Shown one piece after another: positions 56,561-64,000 of a DNA stretch of 64,000 nucleotides. Position 1 is the first letter of the stretch; each line of letters opens with the position of its first letter. The translations under genes were made by a program, and so were the position numbers. Where the stretch lies: positions 34,310,419-34,374,418 of the forward strand of contig CM034239.1 in NCBI GenBank assembly GCA_019916065.1, read 5' to 3'. The stretch is from Vitellaria paradoxa. Its lineage: Eukaryota > Streptophyta > Magnoliopsida > Ericales > Sapotaceae. The notes below the pieces were generated by a model that did not search any database, was not told the origin of the DNA, and saw only the letters and a list, made by a program, of their open reading frames with translations.

Positions 56561-57239
56561 ATTAGGCTATTGTAAAAATAGCAACGATTATACGTTTTAG
56601 GAGAAACTAAATACATAATATAGTACCACAAAACCTGTTATTAGAAAGATAATCGAAAACCCTAAACAGTACCACACAATAAATATTCAAACCCTCGATA
56701 TGTGTTTTATGGAAAAACCCTAAAGAGTACCTTTAATCGAATATAATACCTGATTATTGCGAAGGACTGTAATGTGTGGATTTGCTCGGCAAAAAGTTAG
56801 GGATCAATTGAGGCTTTATTTGGAAGAAGCTTTGATTAGTTTTCAGATGATTTGTGAAGAAGTTGGAAAGTCGCGGAACGTTTCCGATAAAACAGGGAGT
56901 TTTCAAATAACAGGTTTTCTGAGTGAAATATGCGCGAGGTCCTTTTTTGTCTTTTCGTTGCAAATATGACTTATTCACAAACAATTTTTAAGGGTATGAC
57001 TTAAATCTTTAAAAGTCTATAAATTGTGACCGGCCTCCAAAAACCCCCTCTTATAATGCCCTAAAACTTTTGTCATGAGGCTACTTAAGAGATATTCATT
57101 TAATTAGTTTTTTGAGTTATGTGTTTCAAATATGTGCGTGTTTTTGTCCCCGTGTGTGTATTGTTAAAATTTTATTCGTACATGCATCTATATATGTATA
57201 TATATTTAATATATTTTTTAGTGTTTTTATTTGTTCTAT

Positions 57240-57970
57240 AATATCAACTCGCATTTGTGAACCAAGGAGCAAGGTATTATAGTTTAATCAATAATTAATT
57301 TAATATATATTAAGTTATATGCTAGATATAATTTAATTAATAATCAATAATTAACTAACTTAAGTTAATTATAATTAAATTTAAGTAATTAAATTAATAT
57401 AAAAATATTATATTAAATTATTTTTCATAAATAATATAATTACATTCTATTTAATATATTTTATTTATTGAATTAAATTATTTTTAATAAAAAATAATTA
57501 AAATAATTAAATTTAATTAATAGCTAATTAATTTTATCAATAATTAATTTAATATAATAAATTATATGTTAAATATAATGTAATTAATAATTAATAATCA
57601 CTACATTAAATTAATTATAATTAAATTTAAGTAATTAAACTAATATAAAAAATATTTTATTAAATTTTTTAATGAATAATATAATTAAATTATATTTAAT
57701 ATACTTTAGTTATTGAATTAAATTATTTTTAATAAAAATATAATTAAAATGATTAAATTAAATTAAATTAATTAAATCTAATTAATTTAAGTTAATTAAA
57801 TTATTTAATTTAATTTATTTATTTAACTAACATAAAATATATTTTATTAAATTATTTTTATAAATAATGTAATAAATTATGTTTAATATATTTTATTTTT
57901 ATTGAATTGAATTATTTTTAACAAATAATATAATTAAAATAATTAAATTTAATTAATTAACAACTATACT
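57240..57970. repeat. A/T-only tandem repeat
   Basis: Nearly pure A/T. A unit containing TTAATTATAATTAAATTTAA and TTATTGAATTAAATTATTTT recurs at about 57365 and 57612 (about 247 bp), with a diverged third unit from about 57790. No coding content. Confidence 0.75.
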
Positions 57971-58171
57971 ACCAACTAACAGCTATAATTATCAAAAGAC
58001 TTTCAAGTTTTTGTTTTTGTTTTTATTTTTATTGTTCTATTACAAAAATCAAAACTAAAAACAAAAAATTAAAAATAAAACTAAAAACTGATAATTTTGT
58101 CAAATAAACCCCACGTAAAGATTGCTCTCCCGATGGGGTTTTAGAACTGTATATGCTTCTTTCCAAGTGAG

Positions 58172-58181
58172 ACAAATGCCC

Positions 58182-58207
<26 letters not shown>
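58172..58207. repeat. (TA)n microsatellite
   Basis: An uninterrupted run of ATATAT, followed by GTATGTATCATATATATG. Confidence 0.95.
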
Positions 58208-58215
<8 letters not shown>

Positions 58216-59199
58216 CATATATATGCTTGTGTTTCTTTTCAAGTGAAAGAAAATGTATTATAAATTAAAGTTGGCCGCCAAGTTCGACACGTTGAAACAA
58301 AATAACTCAACCAATGTTGCTGTCAGATTTAGGTTTCCTGAATCCTGCTCGATCGAGTTATATACCCGTTGGATCAAAATGCATTCTGTAGAAATTCAGG
58401 CCAATGGTGAGGTTCCAATTCAATTTTCACCTTTTAGACTTATTTCAAATAATTAGTTGATTTTTTTCTAACAATCTTTTCATCTTATTTAACATTTTTT
58501 TTTAGTCAAATTTTAATTTGGTAAGTTTTAGGCATGCATGTTATTCACATTACAAAAAGCAAAAAAGAAAAAAAAAAACTTAAAAAAGTATTAAATTTCC
58601 AATACGGGTAAAAAAATGTTCTTATTTTAAATAAGTTACATTTTTCACCAATTTTCTCATTTTTAATCATTATTTTGTATTTTTAACTTTTCACGTTCTT
58701 CTCGAAAGAAAAATAAAAATTCACGTTCAATCTCAAGCACAGTGCGTAGTGTTGTTTTCAGGACTGCAACAAGTTATAAGTGAAAGTGTATTTCTTAATT
58801 TTTTTCACAATTAATTAAGACCTAGTATTTAATTGTTCAATGGTTTTAGTATTTGATTGCCTTGTAATACTTAGTATGATTTCACTTTAAAAAAAAATAT
58901 ATATGCCTGCGTGCTATATAGCTAACTTAATTTTTTCCTTTTTTGCCTATACAATAGGTTGGTTGGTAACTTTTTTTTTTCCCGATATTTGTTTGGGTAT
59001 GTGTTTTTTTTTTTTTTTCAAAAAAGTAGACATATTTTGATGGAATTCCAATTACAACATGTCAAAAATAAATTAATACACTTCCAAAAAAAAAAATTTG
59101 ACGAATGAAATAATTTATTTTTAGGGGAAAAAATATAAATTGTGGCCCTTTTAAATTAGGTCGCTGAAGGCTAATTGACGATGACCTTTTTTTTTTTTT

Positions 59200-59474
59200 T
59201 GTTTCACTGATAATGCATACACTATACACGGATGTCGTGCTGAAAGAAAACTAATTCGGGGAATATGGTTAATGAGAAAACACAGTATGAAACCGCGGTC
59301 GTTCCCTCATATGGCGATTCTTCCTCAGACCAATTCAATAACCGCCATCTGAGGTAGCGAATTCATTATCAACTGAACAAACGCCATTCCAAATGGCGAG
59401 TCCCCTTGAACAAAATCAATCAAATCGTGAGACTCAAACAAGTCATGCAGCGATGGAAGAACATAAGCCTCAAG
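59200..59474 (+). repeat. left arm of an inverted duplication (SAUR promoter and 5' end)
   Basis: Matches the reverse complement of 60490-60772 along its length. Examples are TTTCACTGATAATGCATACA, CTGAAAGAAAACTAATT, GAAACCGCGGTCGTTCC, and ATCGTGAGACTCAAACAAGT. Identity is roughly 80-85% by eye. Confidence 0.9.
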
Positions 59475-59771
59475 CGCCAGTTGGTCCTCTCCTATTTTGA
59501 CGACGACTCTCCTAGTTCCGAATTCGACTTCAGATCAAGTGGTGAGAAAGGAGGTCGACGACTCACCCTTTCCGAATTTCTCGTGGTCTACGTCGAAATC
59601 AAATGGCGCCGTTTCGTCATCCCCACTCAGTTCCTCAACCTACCAGTTTTTGTCATTCTCCTCAACCAGGTGGTGGAGGAGTTCAGGTTCCATATCAATG
59701 GCGGCCTAGTCTTCCCTTGCGAAGTCAATTTCTTCGAGGGTGTTTTGGAGTTTCTGGAGAGAGATGAGTAG
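59406..59771 (+). CDS. SAUR family auxin-responsive protein
   Basis: SAUR proteins are small, intronless, auxin-induced growth regulators; many bind and inhibit PP2C.D phosphatases at the plasma membrane. The frame has the SAUR N-terminus NKINQIVRLKQVMQRWKN, a variable basic linker, and the core VVYVEIKWRRFVIPTQFLNL, PVFVILLNQVVEEFRFHING and GLVFPCEVNFFEGVLEFLE, ending at TAG 59769-59771. Length is about 121 codons, normal for the family. The start is odd: the nearest upstream ATG (59393) is one base out of frame, the frame has no ATG before 59445 (the Met of KQVMQ), and 59406 is TTG. Either translation starts at 59445 (108 aa) or the 5' end has a one-base error. The core is intact. Confidence 0.8.
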   Translation: MNKINQIVRLKQVMQRWKNISLKRQLVLSYFDDDSPSSEFDFRSSGEKGGRRLTLSEFLVVYVEIKWRRFVIPTQFLNLPVFVILLNQVVEEFRFHINGGLVFPCEVNFFEGVLEFLERDE

Positions 59772-60489
59772 AGGTATGGGGTTTTGGGGCTTGATGAGTT
59801 CTTCTGGCTATTTTTTGAGATGAGTTCTGAGTCTTACAAAGACGCAGCCAATGTTCGTTGCCATGGATTCATACGTTTGGTCCAAAAAACGAGGGTTTGA
59901 TTTACATTGCCCAATGCTAGCTCTAGGATTAGGGTCATGTATTATGATTAATGAATGGTTTTGTTTTTGTTTTTCTTTTTTTTTTTTTTTCAAACCATCC
60001 TTAAACCCTCAAGCTCCCATTAAATGATCACCGAGTGTTGAGGTTTTTCAATGAGATGATGTTCATTTTTCTTTTTATTTTTTAATTTTATTTTGGTGGG
60101 GATTTTGGGAACACAAGGTGATAATGATGACTAACAAAAAGAAATTGTATAAATTGATACTGATGATAACATTTTTAATTTTTAGATTTCAATCATGATT
60201 GCTAAATTTTATTTTCTTTTTCTTTTTTACCTTATTTTTATTTGTGGTGATATATATATTTGTTTATATAGTTGATTGGATAATTATTGTGGGTGATCAT
60301 CGTCCTTTTATGTAAATTTGAACAAATAGATTAGTAGAATCTATTTAAAAATTACTATTATGTCCAATATATAGCATTAAATTAGTTAAAAATTATTTTT
60401 AAAAACAAATGTAATGCAAATATTAAAGAATCCCAAGAAAGTGAAATAAATCGTTTTAATCAATATATGTATATATATACAAAAACATA
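59772..60489. other. spacer between the inverted SAUR arms
   Basis: It holds the SAUR 3' flank and AT-rich DNA with homopolymer T and a (TA)n run near 60250 and 60462. No other gene. Confidence 0.5.
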
Positions 60490-60772
60490 CTGAGGCTCAT
60501 GCTCTTCCATTGCTGCATGACTTGTTTGAGTCTCACGATTTGATTGATTTTGTTTAAGTGGACTCGCCATTTGAAATAGCGTTTGTTCAATTGATCGCTA
60601 CCTCTGATGGCCGTTGTTAAATTGGTCCAAGGAAGAATCCTCATATGAGATGACATTTTCACTTTGGAACGACCGCGGTTTCATATCGCATTTTCTCATT
60701 ATACTGTATTTCTCAAATTAGTTTTCTTTCAGCAGTACATTCGTATATAGTGTATGCATTATCAGTGAAACA
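60490..60772 (-). pseudogene. right arm: inverted SAUR promoter and 5'-end copy
   Basis: Contains the promoter-like segment and the first codons (NKINQIVRLKQVMQQWKSMS) of the SAUR gene in reverse orientation, then departs into (TA)-rich DNA at about 60485. It cannot encode a SAUR because the core is missing. Confidence 0.85.
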
Positions 60773-60779
60773 AAAAGAA

Positions 60780-62230
60780 AAAAAAAAGAAGTCTGACTCC
60801 ATCAACAGGGTTTGACTTGTTGGTAGGAGGTAGATCTTCACCACCATCAGAAGCCTCGGGCTAATTTCCATCAACAGTTGCCAAAGGAGTGTCTTGGATG
60901 ATGGTGGGGTGCAAGTTTGGAATTAAGTCTGAGTTGTTAATTGGCCATGGGATGGAGGTAAAGAGTGCAGAGTACTCGGGCGTGCCAATCTTCTTCAAGG
61001 CAATAAACCATCTATCTCTAAAAAACATATTACCACCGAGAGCCACCTGCAACTTATAGTTGTTGCTAACTTCACTATAGCCCTCCTCCTGAGCTTGTTC
61101 CATTTTTGCCTCCAAGCTCAGCGACCTTCCCTTTGGTTATCTCTAGCTCAACCTCAACCTCCTCTAGCCAAGCAGCCTTAGTAGTAATATCCCTCTCGTG
61201 AGTAAGCTCTTTGATTTGAGCACAAACGTCTCTAATATTTTCCTCGATCTTTTTTAATCGAGCTCTTTGAGCTCACTCTAGACTTTTTAGTGTCTTGTTG
61301 AGGTTGATTGCCTTGCCTAGATGGTAAGCAACATCACAGAGGCACTAAAGTCCTTGTCAACGTAAAAATGAATCAAGTCAGTAAAAAGAAAAAGACTTAA
61401 AACAACATACTAAGCGTGAATACTTATAGTGAGAGTATGTTGTAATCTATACTTGATCGAGGCACGATCTTTCATGCCAAAAAGGTCTCCTTATTAAGAG
61501 GGAGTATTGAAAGCTGAGCCATGGCCATAGCGACACTAATGTCCTACCAAGCAAACTGTTGCTTTGTTACTGGATGTCTGTTCACCATGGGTTTAACCAC
61601 GAAGTCATTCTTGCTACGCTGGGGCTCGAAGGTGGAGGTTCTAGTCTCCTTACTTTTCTTTAGTGGTGGAGGAGGAGGAGGAGCCACAGGAACAAACTTA
61701 GCTACTGAGTTTCGCGGCTGAGCAGCTGCGGACGAATTGAAACTTGCCCCTAGGTTGATTCTTTACCATTCTTAGGCAAGTATTTTCAACTTAGAAATAG
61801 ATCTCCTAGTTTCATGTCATCGAAGTCTTGATCAGTGAAGGTGAAGAGGGGAATACCCTTGAGGTCGATCGAAATGTCTTCGAAAAAAAAAGGTGAGCTG
61901 ACATTGACCCATGCCACATGGGTTTAACCAGAGGAGCTTGTAGAAGTATACATTTTTGCCTGAGGGATAGCTACCGTGACCTCCTCCACAACCTCAAAGG
62001 GGAGTTTGATCAAATAGAGGGTCTGGTTGATGTCGAGCTCCCTTAGCTTTAGTGGAATGATAGTGTATTGTTTATGTGTTGGTTGATACCTGATCAGAAC
62101 AACAGCTAACTAACCAAGGCCCTTAAGGTAGTTTGGCCCTATGTAGTTGAGGACCTCAGTTACCTTGTTGATTTCAACTATCTAAGGTTTCTCAAACCAT
62201 TTGTTGAAGTCGTTATCTGCAAAAAAATGA
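60780..62230 (-). pseudogene. second antisense Tat-type ORF relic
   Basis: The minus strand has broken frames with a proline-rich stretch (VAPPPPPPLKKSKE, about 61690-61650), a helical Glu-rich part (61115-61050, MEAKMEQAQEEGYSEVSNNY) and a tail with GNMFFRDRWFIALKKIGTPE and ALFTSIPWPINNSDLIPNL. This is the layout of the antisense protein of Tat-lineage elements, as at 5020-7197. The N-terminal side (62210-61800) reads EVLNYIGPNYLKGLG and FEVVEEVTVAIPQAKMY. It contains several stops. Assignment is by style and a few motifs only. Confidence 0.5.
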
Positions 62231-62349
62231 GAAGTCCAATCAAACCAGAAAAGAAAATAAAAGAAAAGAAATCAAAACAAAATTCAAGGAAAGAAAACAA
62301 CCTACAGGTCCCATCCAGTTAACCACCCCAAACTGTCTCAGCTTGCTTG

Positions 62350-64000
62350 GCAAAAACTACCATTCTCCATTAACTAGTATGCTAACATCCTACATAATCT
62401 TACTAAGTTGTCCCTAAGCCTACACTTCATATAGTATCTATAGTGTTTGGTTTTGGCTTGTGTTATCTTAATGTATGAGAGCAGATGTATCCCTAATGCA
62501 AAATGGTCAGTTATAGTAATTTAAATTTATAAATGGTGAAATACCAGTCGTACCCACGAGAAGAGGCGTAGTGAACTCACAATTCTTCTTTTCTCAATTA
62601 GTAGGTGTCACATGATAAAAATCAAAGAAATAGAGTTGAATTTTGAAAATGTAACCTACTTATGCATTTTGTCAAACACTTAGAAAGTGACAGTTAAATC
62701 TAACTTGAAAATTGTAAAGTAAAATTTAATAAAACTAAAAATAACTATAAAATGATCTTAGATCAAACTAATTCAAGTAGTGATTTCTATGGATTTTTAA
62801 GGAGAACAATGACTAATCAATTTAATTGTAAAATCAAGTTCACTTAGTTGACTCTCTAGATTAGACACTTAGAATGCAATAACCCATATAGTATACATAA
62901 GAGTTTTAAGTGGCAGTCCACATACAAAATCCTTAAGATCAGGCATGAAAATTCCAACTAAGTAACTAACATATAATGTACATGAAATATACAATTAAGA
63001 GTTAATCAAGAAATATTAACTAGTGATTTCCAAGAATTCAAACAAACTAATCGTCATTCATTACAAATCCAAAGGAAATTGAACGTTGAAGCACAATTTA
63101 GAATAATGATTAAATGATTTGGTTACAATATTTAGTTCATGTCATTGAAAACCTAAATCAAACACTTAGAGTGTATAGCTTATAAAAAGTACATGTAAGT
63201 TATATATTAACAATCCACATACAAGTTCTCAAGAAAGTGTAAGAGAATTCTAATTAGCAACTATTGTATAATCTATATAAGTTATATAAACAAGTTTAGA
63301 TCTAGAGTAAACAATTAACAATTTTAGTAGATCCAAATAATTCAATCATCATTCAAAGAGAATTCTTAAGAAAATCAAACATTGAAACTCAAAGCACCTT
63401 GGAAATTCATATAGATCCACTACTATCCTTGATTTGGATCCAAGAATCAAGACCATTCGATCATTGTAGAAGAGAAACTCAAATTTGTATAGAATTGAAA
63501 TATGTTTATAAGATGAATTCAAAGGAAAATGAAATTGTCTATCCTACCGATGAAGATCTAAATTCTCTCTTTACAACTATATCTCTACTTTACTATATCT
63601 ATATAATTCCTAATCTTTAATGTATATTCTCTCTTAGCAATTATCCTCTATTTATAGCACCATCTAATTATTGGAATGACCAAAAAGCCCTTAAAAATAA
63701 CGAAAAAAATTACGAAATATTCTACAAAAACTCAATTTGAACCATTCTTCTATACCTAAATAGTTTTCAAAGTTTGAAGTTGAGCTACTCTCTGTTGTTT
63801 GAACCAAGGTGCAAACAAAGGGTAGTTAGATACATTTGAAGCTTGAATGTTGCTTTGCCCAATATTGTTCAGACCAAGGTGTGAACAAGGGGTGGTTCAA
63901 ACCATTTCATGCCTTAGACAATTTTTTTGACTTTTTGATCTTCTATCTTTTCGTTATTTGAACCTTAGTTCACACCAAACCCTTAATACATCATTTCTTC
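62350..64000. other. LTR-like non-coding DNA with about 290-bp internal repeats
   Basis: Degenerate units share CACTTAGARTG, CCACATACAA and AAGNNATTNACTAGTGATTTC-like blocks. CCACATACAA occurs at 62919 and 63209. Near the right edge CAAGGTGNRAACAA recurs (63807 and 63874). The layout resembles the solo LTR at 1381-2960, but no ends are visible and the window stops. Confidence 0.35.

Larger units (their letters stand above)
48458..57045. mobile_element. VANDAL/KI-type Mutator-like element with transposase and Ulp1-type gene
   Basis: About 8.6 kb. It contains a MuDR-type transposase (plus) and a convergent gene with an Ulp1-type protease (minus). Inverted, poorly conserved ends are visible: TTTTAAAGTTATTAGTCATA at about 48490 and, on the other strand at about 57015, TTTTAAAGATTTAAGTCATA. 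Outer limits are approximate and I could not confirm a 9-bp target duplication. The word CAGTACC/GGTACTG is concentrated inside these limits and almost absent elsewhere in the window. Mutator elements that carry an Ulp1-like protease gene are known in Arabidopsis, rice and melon. Confidence 0.8.

Noticed and set aside
58253..58456. 67-codon plus-strand frame
   Set aside because: No family resemblance, and its borders are AT-rich; could not be supported as a gene.

Overview
The window looks like a transposon-rich, AT-rich stretch of a flowering-plant (probably eudicot) nuclear genome. The signs are spliced genes with GT-AG introns, a plant-type 60S ribosomal protein L18a-like gene, a SAUR gene, tRNA-derived SINEs, and plant lineages of Ty3/gypsy, Ty1/copia, L1, RTE, hAT, PIF/Tourist and Mutator elements. 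There are no rRNA genes, CRISPR arrays or bacterial operons. The species cannot be named from sequence alone.

Layout. 1-3290: a Ty3-type LTR whose start lies outside the window, carrying a second complete LTR (1381-2960, CCTTA target duplication). 3291-8058: 3' half of a Tat-lineage Ty3 element: broken integrase, minisatellite, antisense 'gypsy-type transposon' ORF, polypurine tract, start of the 3' LTR. 8060-13471: a 2.45-kb segment duplicated in tandem; the second copy alone carries two SINEs. 13500-16300: two MITEs and a SINE. 16678-27428 (minus): the L18a-like gene, four coding exons, with a 7.7-kb last intron packed with LINE, copia and endogenous pararetrovirus relics. 28330-31160: LTR end plus gag-like relic. 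31407-41658: a complete but decayed Tekay/Del-like Ty3 element with GCGAA/GCGAG target duplication, itself hit by a long-TIR Mutator-type element, an RTE LINE and an hAT element. 41660-44700: LTR-like and copia relics. 44700-48460: mostly empty AT-rich DNA.

48460-57045 is the most interesting part: a roughly 8.6-kb Mutator-like element with a MuDR-type transposase on the plus strand and, convergent to it, a multi-exon gene on the minus strand with a coiled coil and a C-terminal Ulp1-type cysteine protease. The whole element, including exons, intron and spacers, is peppered with one short word (CAGTACC/GGTACTG, about 65 exact copies by hand count). This resembles the Arabidopsis VANDAL elements, where the VANC protein recognises a short word accumulated in its own element and lifts silencing. 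Both genes are now broken.

57045-64000: AT-only tandem repeats, a SAUR gene whose promoter and 5' end are repeated in inverted orientation 1 kb away, another antisense Tat-type ORF relic, and LTR-like non-coding repeats. Only the L18a-like gene, and perhaps the SAUR, look like functional host genes.
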